Assembly: GCF_017873965.1 (NCBI RefSeq)
Contig: NZ_JAGGKT010000003.1
Coordinates: 221,040-285,039, forward strand
Origin: Ammoniphilus resinae
GTDB lineage: Bacteria; Bacillota; Bacilli; Aneurinibacillales; RAOX-1
DNA: 64,000 bases
Direction: 5' to 3'
Within the stretch, counting starts at the first letter, position 1. Every line of letters starts with the position of its first letter. A program made the position numbers and the translations under genes. This document shows positions 15,865 to 23,172 of this stretch, piece by piece. Under the pieces are notes generated by a model. The model saw nothing but the letters and a program-made list of their open reading frames with translations. It searched no databases and was not told the origin of the DNA.

Positions 15865-17025
15865 TTACATTTGTTTCTGAGTGGGAGTAGCAGGCGCATC
15901 TACCTTTTTGGCATCCTCAAAATAGAGATCGGCGATAATATCAGCCAAGGCTGAAGTTGTTCGCATGGATTCTTCTAATGTATTTTCAATTCCGCCAATC
16001 TCAATCAGGAGGCTGTTGGGTGAGATGGATTGGTTATACTCCCCATTCCCTTCTGCACTGCTTTTTGCATGTATGCCCCTTGAAATGTCAGGATACTTTT
16101 CATTTAATCGTTTATCAAAGGTTTCCGCAAGCTGTTGGTTTTTCTTCCAGTGAGCGTTCCCCTTTCCGATAACAAAGGCAATGCGGGCATAGGTTTTTCC
16201 GTCTATTGTCACGGTAGTGGATTTTCGAGTTGCGGAATCCCGGTGAATATCAATAATATAACCAATGTCTTTATTCTGTTTAACCGCAGCTTTTACCGTT
16301 TTTAGTGATTCTGCATAGGACAAGGTGTAGGACAATCCTGCTTTCTCAAGTCGTTTTTGGTGGTCTGTAGCATCAAAACTTGCTTTTATTCCACGTTTTT
16401 TTAGTTCTTCTTCCAACTGTTTGCTGACCATCATTACATTCACTTTGTCATCTGTTATAAAGGGTGGGTTATTTGCGGCAAATGTCCAAGATTCCGTATT
16501 ATGCGTGTTATAGATAAACACCATCCGTTCTTTTTCCGGGGCCGCAACCATTTTAGGATCATCCTTTTCCGTCTTTTCTTTTGTTTCGCTTTCCTTTATT
16601 CCAGCTTCTTGTTCGTTTAAAGCGATCGTGGGTGCTGGTGATTCAACAATATAGTTTTGTTCGTATGCCAGGGTGGATGACTGAATTTGTTTACCATTGT
16701 ATGTCGATAGCCCCGGAATCTGACTGGAAAAGAACGTGGTTAAATCCATCGGGTTAAGGCTTGTCAATGTTTCGAAAAGATAAAGCGATAAAGGCATGGG
16801 TGGATCTTCTGAATTAAAGGTTTTAAAACGCAAATAGGGAATTTCTGTTTCCAGTGCTTCAACGATTACCTTTTGGGAGATCTGCGATACGGCTTGTCTC
16901 ATAGTGGGTGAAGTGTTTGCAAAGGAATGCCCTACGAGCCATACGATAGGTAGAATAAACAGTGTACAGATAAGGGAAGTCACGATTAAGAGATGTGAGA
17001 AGTTTAGTTCGTAGAATCTATTCAT
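15865..17025 (-). CDS. spoIIP: Stage II sporulation protein P
   Basis: SpoIIP is the amidase and endopeptidase that, with SpoIID and SpoIIM, degrades septal peptidoglycan so that the mother cell can engulf the forespore. The protein has 386 residues, one N-terminal membrane anchor (LLIVTSLICTLFILPIVWLV), a variable linker and a catalytic domain with IYNTHNTESW, DIHRDS and NSLLIEIGGIEN; the His and Glu residues of these motifs form the zinc site. GAAGGTGA five nt before ATG 17025 favours this start over an upstream ATG at 17058. In many Bacillales spoIIP follows gpr; here it does not, and a small membrane frame follows instead. Confidence 0.92.
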   Translation of the reverse strand: MNRFYELNFSHLLIVTSLICTLFILPIVWLVGHSFANTSPTMRQAVSQISQKVIVEALETEIPYLRFKTFNSEDPPMPLSLYLFETLTSLNPMDLTTFFSSQIPGLSTYNGKQIQSSTLAYEQNYIVESPAPTIALNEQEAGIKESETKEKTEKDDPKMVAAPEKERMVFIYNTHNTESWTFAANNPPFITDDKVNVMMVSKQLEEELKKRGIKASFDATDHQKRLEKAGLSYTLSYAESLKTVKAAVKQNKDIGYIIDIHRDSATRKSTTVTIDGKTYARIAFVIGKGNAHWKKNQQLAETFDKRLNEKYPDISRGIHAKSSAEGNGEYNQSISPNSLLIEIGGIENTLEESMRTTSALADIIADLYFEDAKKVDAPATPTQKQM

Positions 17026-17219
17026 TTTGGTCACCTTCAAGTGTTTGTTTTCTATCATTTTATGAAGAAAGTCTGGAAAAATGCTCCTAAATATATCTTT
17101 TCATTAAAAGGGTTTGAAGGGAGTATTCTGCGGGAAAAATATCCTAAAAAGAGAGATTTCTCATTCGAGTCATGTTATGATGAAATTAATCGCAAAAAAA
17201 GAAAATAGGATGATAGATC

Positions 17220-17711
17220 ATGAAAGGTATACCTACACATCAATCAAGAACGACTAGAACTTCTCTTGTTATGCCCCTTGACACCAACAATCATGGGACG
17301 ATTTTTGGCGGAAAGGTGCTTTCTTATATCGATGAAGTTGCAGCTATATCGGCCATGCGTCACTGTCAACAATCTGTCGTGACAGCATCAATTGATTCAG
17401 TTGACTTTTTAAATCCTGTTAAGGAAGGGTATGCGATTCATATTGAAGCATTTGTTACATGGACAGGTCGAACATCAATGGAAATATTCGTGAGAGCAGA
17501 ATCAGAAAATCTACTTACAGGTGACAGACAACTCACAACTACATCCTTTTTGACCTTTGTCGCAGTGGATAAGGATGGAAAGCCAGTTCCAGTCCCCCCC
17601 GTGATCCCAGAAACCGAGTGGGAACAGGAGTTAAATCAGTCGGCTGAAAACAGACAACTGAACCGACGGAATCGAAAGAAAATCTATCAATTAAGTGGTA
17701 TGAAAAAATAA
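17220..17711 (+). CDS. Acyl-CoA thioesterase (hot-dog fold, YkhA/BFIT type)
   Basis: Acyl-CoA hydrolase of 163 residues with a single hot-dog domain. NNHGTIFGGKVLSYIDEVAA near residue 22 carries the conserved Asn/His-Gly and acidic residue of the YkhA/ACOT family; VDFLNPVKEGYAIHI and SFLTFVAVD follow. A basic C-terminal tail (NRRNRKKIYQL) is usual. The enzyme releases free fatty acid and CoA from acyl-CoA; chain-length preference cannot be read from sequence. It is divergent to spoIIP and monocistronic. An AGGATGAT element precedes ATG 17220. Confidence 0.88.
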   Translation: MKGIPTHQSRTTRTSLVMPLDTNNHGTIFGGKVLSYIDEVAAISAMRHCQQSVVTASIDSVDFLNPVKEGYAIHIEAFVTWTGRTSMEIFVRAESENLLTGDRQLTTTSFLTFVAVDKDGKPVPVPPVIPETEWEQELNQSAENRQLNRRNRKKIYQLSGMKK

Positions 17712-17857
17712 AAAATGCTTCAATCGAAGCCAGATCCTTTTGTCGGGCTCTTGGTTTCGTACATAGTATAACGTGTTAGGCACTGCTAAATATCGGACGT
17801 TTTAACGGGGGAGTTATTCGCTTAAGGAAATAAATCATTAGGAGGGGGTAGATTACA

Positions 17858-18520
17858 ATGGACAACAAAAGTATTTCCACCTGGCTAGGTCAATTTCCAA
17901 TGTTTAAAAGTTGCACCCAGGATGAACTCGAGCAGCTGGCTAACTTATTGTTATTCAAGAAAGTGGAGCGAAAAGATGCGCTTTTTTATGAAGGGGAACC
18001 TTGTGATATTATCTACTTTGTGAAAAAGGGACAGGTCAAGGTTTATAAAACAACTGAGGACGGGCGTGAGCAGATTGTTAATATTTTAACGGCCGGGGAC
18101 ATGCTGCCACATGTAGGATTGTTTGGGGATAGTGCATATCCGGCGACTGCGGAGGCTTTGGATGATACGGAAGTGTACTTTCTATACGTAAAGCCATTTA
18201 CGACTTTTATCTCACATAACCCAAGCATCTCCATCAAATTATTACAAGAGATGGATGGGAAAATTCGGGAAATCCAGGCCAGATTATCCAATGTTCTAAA
18301 TAAAGATATGCGCGAAAAAATTCTCAGTGTTCTTCTGTCCTTGGCAAGAAGCAAAGGGACGCAAACGGATAGTGGATACCAGGTGGATCTCGAATTGACG
18401 CATCAGGATATCGCGGATATGGTAGGAACGACAAGGGAAACGGCAAGTCGAATTTTGGGGCAATTGAAGAGGGAAGGCCTGATTCGCATGGAAAACCATG
18501 TGATTTCGATTAAAGAATAG
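17858..18520 (+). CDS. Crp/Fnr-family transcriptional regulator
   Basis: Regulator of 220 residues: N-terminal cyclic-nucleotide-binding-like domain (about 15-130; ALFYEGEPCDIIYFVKKGQVKV) and C-terminal winged helix (LTHQDIADMVGTTRETASRIL, about 168-200). The N-terminal region has Cys19 (FKSCTQDE) and Cys49 but not the four-Cys cluster pattern of oxygen-sensing Fnr, so a [4Fe-4S] sensor is not evident. The effector is unknown. AGGAGGGGG upstream sets the start. The gene is monocistronic with its own terminator, and the flanking genes give no clue to targets. Confidence 0.88.
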   Translation: MDNKSISTWLGQFPMFKSCTQDELEQLANLLLFKKVERKDALFYEGEPCDIIYFVKKGQVKVYKTTEDGREQIVNILTAGDMLPHVGLFGDSAYPATAEALDDTEVYFLYVKPFTTFISHNPSISIKLLQEMDGKIREIQARLSNVLNKDMREKILSVLLSLARSKGTQTDSGYQVDLELTHQDIADMVGTTRETASRILGQLKREGLIRMENHVISIKE

Positions 18521-18552
18521 CCCCCCTTGTTATCTCCCAATACAATTAGGTG

Positions 18553-18580
18553 AAAAGGGCGTCGTGAAGCGCCTTTTTTT
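18553..18580 (+). terminator. Terminator of the Crp/Fnr gene
   Basis: Hairpin AAAAGG(G)CG / CGCCTTTT with one bulged base and a T run. Its T run overlaps the stop codon of the convergent small gene. Confidence 0.65.
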
Positions 18581-18728
18581 ATTCTTTGTCGTTTTGATAA
18601 ATACGGTTGAAATATTCTTCTACAAGCTTACTCGCAAAGTTCCCCAAACCATTTTCTGACTGCATTCTGGTTATAAATTCTTCCAAATTAATGGGTAAGC
18701 GAGAATCCTCATCACTTTTGTAAGTCAT
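18579..18728 (-). CDS. Small hypothetical protein, 49 residues
   Basis: Frame of 49 codons with GGAAGGTG eight nt before the ATG, convergent to the Crp/Fnr gene. The product is soluble and acidic (MTYKSDEDSRLPINLEEF; SKLVEEYFNRIYQNDKE) and probably helical. I do not recognise it. The good ribosome site and the tidy packing against the neighbouring terminator support it as a gene. Confidence 0.6.
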   Translation of the reverse strand: MTYKSDEDSRLPINLEEFITRMQSENGLGNFASKLVEEYFNRIYQNDKE

Positions 18729-18932
18729 GATGTACGCACCTTCCTTTATTCAGCGGAGTGACTACAAATTTATTATAACGGAAAATAATGGATTTGTGAG
18801 GTTTTCGACAAAACTAGTACTTGTTCGATTAGTTTGGTGAAAAACAAATTGCTAGGGATATATGATTTGAAGAGGATGAACTGGGAATGGTATATAATGG
18901 ATTAATTCTTACTTAAGCAAAGGAGAATGATT

Positions 18933-19988
18933 ATGGAGAAGGAATCAAAAGCTTTTCTTATGGAGTTGCTTAGGACCCCATCGCCATCAGGCATGGAGAT
19001 GAAAATTCAAAAAAAATGGATGAACTACGTGAAAGAATTTGCTGATGAAGTACGCACAGATTCAGCAGGAAACGTGATCGGCATTATAAATCCGCATGCC
19101 CCTTTCAGGATCATGCTTGCTGGTCACTGTGATGAAATTGGAATGATTGTCAGCCATATAAATGATCAGGGGTTTGTATATGTCGATAAGGTAGGTGGGA
19201 TTAGTCATAAGCCAGCTATTGGCATGAAAGTCGAGGTATTGGGTGCAAATGGGACTATTACCGGTGTGATTGGGGCTAATGCAGAACACCATGGCGGGGT
19301 GAAGGACGGGTTTGAATTCTCTGATCTATTCATTGACTGTGGAGCAAGAAACAGGGAGGAAATCTCCAAGCTTGTACAGGTGGGGGATTTTGCTGTATAT
19401 AAGCGAGAGGCTGAAATTTTGCAGAATGAGAGACTAAGCGGCAGGGGGCTGGATAATCGGACGGGTGCATTCATTGTCGCCGAGGTGCTCAAAAGACTGT
19501 CTCATACGAAACCGCGTGTAGGTGTTTATGCTGTCAGTACAGTAAATGAGGAAACCAATATGGGTGGTGCTTATTTTGCGGGAGCGGGGATTAAGCCCAA
19601 TATGGCCATTGCCTGTGATGTAACATTTGCCACGGATTACCCGGGAGTTGACCGTAAGCATGGGGATGTAAAGCTTGATCATGGGCCTGTATTAGCCAAA
19701 GGGGCACCAATTAACTGGAAAATCAATCGTTGGTTGGAAGAAAGCGCCAAGCGTTTGCAGATGGATATTCAGTACGAGCTCACCCCCCGAAGAACAGGAA
19801 CAGATGCTGATCAAATTCGCTTGACGGGACTAGGAGTCCCCATTGCCCTTGTCTCTTTGCCTCTTCGTTATATGCATTCTCCAGTGGAAACGGCAAGCTT
19901 TAAGGATATAGATCAGGAGATCGACTTGCTTACAGATATGATCCTTCAGTTAACTGGGAAGGAAAACCTTCACCCCGTAGAAGATTAA
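18933..19988 (+). CDS. M42-family metallo-aminopeptidase / glutamyl aminopeptidase-like
   Basis: Di-metal peptidase of 351 residues, the usual M42 length. Metal ligands and catalytic acids are visible: His in AGHCDEIGM, Asp in GRGLDNRTG, Glu-Glu in STVNEETNMGGA, Asp in ACDVTFATD and His in YMHSPVETAS. M42 proteins form tetrahedral dodecamers that trim peptides in the cytoplasm; some act as deblocking aminopeptidases or endoglucanase-annotated homologues. AGGAG 7 nt before ATG 18933 favours this start over ATG 18927. A bidirectional terminator separates it from the convergent TSUP gene. Confidence 0.9.
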   Translation: MEKESKAFLMELLRTPSPSGMEMKIQKKWMNYVKEFADEVRTDSAGNVIGIINPHAPFRIMLAGHCDEIGMIVSHINDQGFVYVDKVGGISHKPAIGMKVEVLGANGTITGVIGANAEHHGGVKDGFEFSDLFIDCGARNREEISKLVQVGDFAVYKREAEILQNERLSGRGLDNRTGAFIVAEVLKRLSHTKPRVGVYAVSTVNEETNMGGAYFAGAGIKPNMAIACDVTFATDYPGVDRKHGDVKLDHGPVLAKGAPINWKINRWLEESAKRLQMDIQYELTPRRTGTDADQIRLTGLGVPIALVSLPLRYMHSPVETASFKDIDQEIDLLTDMILQLTGKENLHPVED

Positions 19989-20016
19989 AGAGATAGGAAT
20001 GATTCCTATCTCTTTT
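19987..20016. terminator. Bidirectional terminator
   Basis: Thirteen-bp perfect stem AAAGAGATAGGAA / TTCCTATCTCTTT around TGA, with T runs on both strands; serves the M42 gene and the convergent TSUP gene. Confidence 0.88.
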
Positions 20017-20018
20017 CT

Positions 20019-20786
20019 TCAGATTAATTTGATTCCGCTTAATAAAATTAAAGTAAGTATGGTATAACGCAATACCGTGGTTGGCAACCGAGTAGATAGA
20101 ATGCTTCCCGTAAGTACACCTGGAATGGACCCGATCAAAAGTTGGAATACGATAGCATAATGGACATTGCCGTAGCCCATATGGGTTAATCCCGCGGCAC
20201 TAACAAGAAAAAGCGCATGGGCTATATCCGTCCCAACAATTTCCTTCCCGCTAAGCTGAAAGAAATACATAAGGGCAAGTGCAAACAAGGAACCACTTCC
20301 GATCGATGTGAGCCCAACGATAAAACCAAGGACGATTCCAATTAGAACGGTAAGTTTTCTTTTAGAACTGTTCTCCATCTGCTGCCACCTATTTGGCTGT
20401 TTTCTTTTTCGATCCTTAACGTTTTTTATAATGGTAGCGATAGGAATGAGAATAAGCGCAAAACCCAAGGCTTCTTTAATTACTTGATCCGCGTTTCCAA
20501 ATGTTTGTTCTATCCAATGCAGTAGATGTACAGCAATAATTGCACTTGGGACGCTTCCTAAGGCAAAATAAAATACGATGGACCACTGAATTGATTTTTG
20601 TCGCCAATGCTGTAAGGTCCCAAATACCTTTGTAATGGAGTTATAGACAAGATCAGTTCCTACCGCAATAATGGGTTGGATCCCAAACATAATTAATATA
20701 GGTGTGAGCAGGGCAGCTCCTCCAACCCCCGTCAGGCCCACCAGTAATCCGACGAAAGCACCAATCAACACCAGACCTAAATCCAT
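20019..20786 (-). CDS. TauE/SafE (TSUP) family sulfite/anion exporter
   Basis: Membrane protein of 255 residues with about eight hydrophobic segments. Two internally related halves each start with the family glycine motif: GAFVGLLVGLTGVGGAALLTP at the N-terminus and GIVLGFIVGLTSIGSGSLFAL in the middle. TSUP proteins move sulfite, sulfoacetate, thiosulfate or other organic anions. No sulfur gene is adjacent, so the substrate is open. GAGAGGGA precedes the ATG. Confidence 0.87.
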   Translation of the reverse strand: MDLGLVLIGAFVGLLVGLTGVGGAALLTPILIMFGIQPIIAVGTDLVYNSITKVFGTLQHWRQKSIQWSIVFYFALGSVPSAIIAVHLLHWIEQTFGNADQVIKEALGFALILIPIATIIKNVKDRKRKQPNRWQQMENSSKRKLTVLIGIVLGFIVGLTSIGSGSLFALALMYFFQLSGKEIVGTDIAHALFLVSAAGLTHMGYGNVHYAIVFQLLIGSIPGVLTGSILSTRLPTTVLRYTILTLILLSGIKLI

Positions 20787-20913
20787 AATCGTCCCTCTCT
20801 ATCTGTAGTTCATAATTAGATCATATGGACTAATGCTGATAGGGGTTCACAGTTGGAGGAAATTGGGCTTACTCCGTTTATCTGCCTATTGCAAAACATA
20901 TAATAAAGTTGCC

Positions 20914-21054
20914 GGAAGTTTTAAAGGATAATTAAATGGTTTGCGAAGGTGTGAGGGTTCGACGAAGTTTGCAAACCAGCATTGGAAGCCCTAAAGGACA
21001 ACTATATGGTTTGCGAAGGTGGTGAATACTCGACGAAGTTCGCAAACCAGCATT
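20914..21054. repeat. Two tandem 70-bp repeats, each a stem-loop
   Basis: Unit 1 is 20914-20983 and unit 2 is 20984-21054; both begin GGAAG..TAAAGGA and end CAAACCAGCATT. Each contains an inverted repeat: GGTTTGCGAA with TTTGCAAACC in unit 1 (one G-T pair) and with TTCGCAAACC in unit 2 (all Watson-Crick). A third GGAAG starts at 21055 and merges into the ribosome site of the next gene. The conserved pairing suggests an RNA element. Confidence 0.7.
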
Positions 21055-21070
21055 GGAAGGAGGAGGGGGA

Positions 21071-21328
21071 GTGTTAAGTCATTACTTAAATCAAAAGGTG
21101 TCGATCTATTATTCGGATGGAACAAAATTATGTTCACATAAAGGTACGATGAGCCACTATGATGCTAAGCACAATTTGGTGAAGATGTTGTTGGAAGATA
21201 GGGAAGTGATCTTTCCATTAACCGCAATTACTAAAATTGAAGTCAAGCGAGAAGAAGAATTTGTGAAGGGCTTGGAATTGGATGAATTAACAGAATGTTA
21301 TGAGCACCGCGGCCATGATTTTTGGTAA
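21071..21328 (+). CDS. Hypothetical protein, 85 residues, behind tandem hairpins
   Basis: Small soluble protein starting at GTG 21071, with AGGAGG just upstream. It looks beta-rich at first (YLNQKVSIYYSDG; KGTMSHYDAKHNLVKMLL; REVIFPLTAITKIEVK), reminiscent of an Sm-like or RNA/ligand-binding barrel, then ends in an acidic tail (ELDELTECYEHRGHDFW). I do not recognise the family and assign no function. The tandem hairpins immediately upstream may control it. A bidirectional terminator follows. Confidence 0.65.
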   Translation: MLSHYLNQKVSIYYSDGTKLCSHKGTMSHYDAKHNLVKMLLEDREVIFPLTAITKIEVKREEEFVKGLELDELTECYEHRGHDFW

Positions 21329-21332
21329 AGGT

Positions 21333-21371
21333 AAAAAGAACCGACCTACACATGCGAGATCGGTTCTTTTT
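21333..21371. terminator. Bidirectional terminator
   Basis: Twelve-bp stem AAAAAGAACCGA / TCGGTTCTTTTT; overlaps the 3-prime end of the convergent membrane-protein gene. Confidence 0.85.
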
Positions 21372-21996
21372 GCTGGGGCGCGGTTCTTACCTTTGTGACT
21401 CGGTCCAAAAATTTTCGATGGAAGATTAGGGAGCGCTGGAAGATCGGGCTTAGAATAAATGTATAAATAAACGTAACAATAAAAATGGGTCCACCAAGCA
21501 ACAGTCCAACGACCAGAATGATACTTTCCACAATAATTCTCGCTCGACTTACTGACATCCCGGTTTTATCGGAAATAGACAGCATAAAGCCATCTCGGGG
21601 TCCTGCTCCCAAACCCGCTGCTACATACATGCCTCCTCCGATTCCGACAACAATAATGCCAAGAAGGAGATAGGGGTAATCTATCCACGTATGTGTTGCT
21701 CCCGGAAGAATACTAAGCCAAAGAAAGAAGTCCATAATTGGCCCGACTAATAATCCATTGAAAAAGGTTCCAAGGCTAATGTATTGGCGATCCAAGATCA
21801 AGGTTATACAGATTAGTGACAATCCTGTGATAACATTCCAAGTTCCAATTGATAACCCGAAGTGGTCGTATAAGGCCACATTTAGCACATCCCATGGATG
21901 CAATCCAAGGTGTTTGACCTGAACAGCAATTGCGAGTCCTAATCCAAATAAAATAAGTCCAAAAAAGAACATAAAATATCGAAGTAATAAATTCAT
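21346..21996 (-). CDS. YczE/YyaS/YitT-type integral membrane protein
   Basis: Membrane protein of 216 residues with five or six hydrophobic segments. LFGLGLAIAVQVKHLGLHPWDVLNVAL, followed by GTFFNGLLVGPIMDFF and GMYVAAGLGAGPRDGFML, is the pattern of the YczE family. B. subtilis YczE affects surfactin and siderophore production through an unclear membrane role, and YitT relatives are also uncharacterised. It is monocistronic here. Confidence 0.8.
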   Translation of the reverse strand: MNLLLRYFMFFFGLILFGLGLAIAVQVKHLGLHPWDVLNVALYDHFGLSIGTWNVITGLSLICITLILDRQYISLGTFFNGLLVGPIMDFFLWLSILPGATHTWIDYPYLLLGIIVVGIGGGMYVAAGLGAGPRDGFMLSISDKTGMSVSRARIIVESIILVVGLLLGGPIFIVTFIYTFILSPIFQRSLIFHRKFLDRVTKVRTAPQQKEPISHV

Positions 21997-22100
21997 TGTT
22001 TTCCCCGTTCCTCCAACTAATTTCCAGTTATACCTTTTTCTGTGTATTATAATCCTTATTTATATTTTCGGGTAGAGGGCAACTGTATTTTGGAGAATAT

Positions 22101-22427
22101 CTATGAAGTTTCCTGGAAGTGAATGGTTCTGAATTTGCCAGATTGGGATTCAAATTGTATTGTAACAAGAACCCCCCATTCCCGGTGACCTTCCCTTAAC
22201 CAAAGTTTAAACACTTCCTGCGAAACACTCCCCGTTACTGGCGTCCTCCCGACATGCTGATAATCGATAATCTCTGCCCGTGGATGCTTTTTTTTCGTTT
22301 CCACCATCGCCAGCCGCCCCCATTTTGCGTAAGAGGGTTCTTCAGCAGTTACCTCCATTGGGATAAGCAAGGGGAAATGGAGGGGAGTAATACTCAGAAG
22401 CAAGGAAAATAACAAATGGATTCTCAT
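22101..22427 (-). CDS. Secreted DUF3889 protein
   Basis: Exported protein of 108 residues with an N-terminal signal peptide (MRIHLLFSLLLSITPLHFPLL). The mature part shows YAKWGRLAMVETKKKHPRAE and EVFKLWLREGHREWGVLVTI, the pattern of the Bacillales DUF3889 family. Function is unknown. It stands alone between a membrane protein and a sporulation lipoprotein. Confidence 0.7.
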   Translation of the reverse strand: MRIHLLFSLLLSITPLHFPLLIPMEVTAEEPSYAKWGRLAMVETKKKHPRAEIIDYQHVGRTPVTGSVSQEVFKLWLREGHREWGVLVTIQFESQSGKFRTIHFQETS

Positions 22428-22586
22428 ACTTATCTATTTCCTTCCCAAATAATTATGCTTTATTATCCCTTCTAACTTTAAAGATGATTCAGTATTCCAT
22501 CTTTTACCGTAAGACATTGGTCATTACTCCTAAAAAGAAGGAAATCCTAGTTAAAGAGAATATCATTCATTTTGAGGAGGTTCTGT

Positions 22587-23096
22587 ATGACTGGGAAATG
22601 GTTAAAAGCAACTCTCATGGCGCTCGTTGCAGCCGCGGTTATGACTGCGTGTGGATACGGAGAACCCAATCCACGTTCTTATATTTCCTATAGTGATCCA
22701 AATGAACATGATCAAGATGCAGAAAGAGAGGCAAGGGTAGGGAAATTCGGAACAAGCAATTTGTTTGGGGTGAAAAATTCCAGCAGCATCTCTTCGAGGA
22801 TTGAAAGTACAATAAATGCTGGAAATCTTCACGGAATAGAAGTTTTGGTCTTGGGTGACACCGTTGTTCTAGGTCAGCATAAAGGAACTGCAAATGGCCC
22901 TACGGATCTAGTGAAGGCTAAACAGCATGTTAATCAATTGTTGGGTAGCGGGGTTAGGACAATGGTCGTGAAAGACCAAACGACGATCCACTTAATGGAA
23001 AAGGTAAAAATTGATCTACATTCTGGTTCCGGGCACCCTAAAAGCACAGCTTCAAATATCACTCGGATTCTAGAGAAGGCAGAATGGATGAGATGA
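22587..23096 (+). CDS. YhcN/YlaJ-family sporulation lipoprotein
   Basis: Lipoprotein of 169 residues with lipobox AVMTAC near residue 27. The mature part has a Gln/Asp/Arg-rich linker and a YhcN-YlaJ domain (ISSRIESTINAGNLHGIEVLVLGDTVVLG, then VRTMVVKDQTTIHLMEKVKIDL). B. subtilis YhcN is a spore membrane lipoprotein affecting outgrowth. GAGGAGG eight nt before ATG 22587 sets the start. A strong bidirectional terminator separates it from the convergent repeat-protein gene, also a spore candidate. Confidence 0.83.
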   Translation: MTGKWLKATLMALVAAAVMTACGYGEPNPRSYISYSDPNEHDQDAEREARVGKFGTSNLFGVKNSSSISSRIESTINAGNLHGIEVLVLGDTVVLGQHKGTANGPTDLVKAKQHVNQLLGSGVRTMVVKDQTTIHLMEKVKIDLHSGSGHPKSTASNITRILEKAEWMR

Positions 23097-23125
23097 GAAA
23101 GTGCCTCGGTGTTCCAACCTATCAC

Positions 23126-23165
23126 AAAAAAAAGTCCGGTGTGCTTTTCACACCGGACTTTTTCA
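23126..23165. terminator. Bidirectional terminator
   Basis: Perfect stem AAAAGTCCGGTGTG / CACACCGGACTTTT with T runs on both strands. Confidence 0.9.
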
Positions 23166-23172
23166 CTACTAC

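Noticed and set aside
17858..18520. Oxygen-sensing Fnr
   Set aside because: The Cys cluster needed for a [4Fe-4S] sensor is not present.
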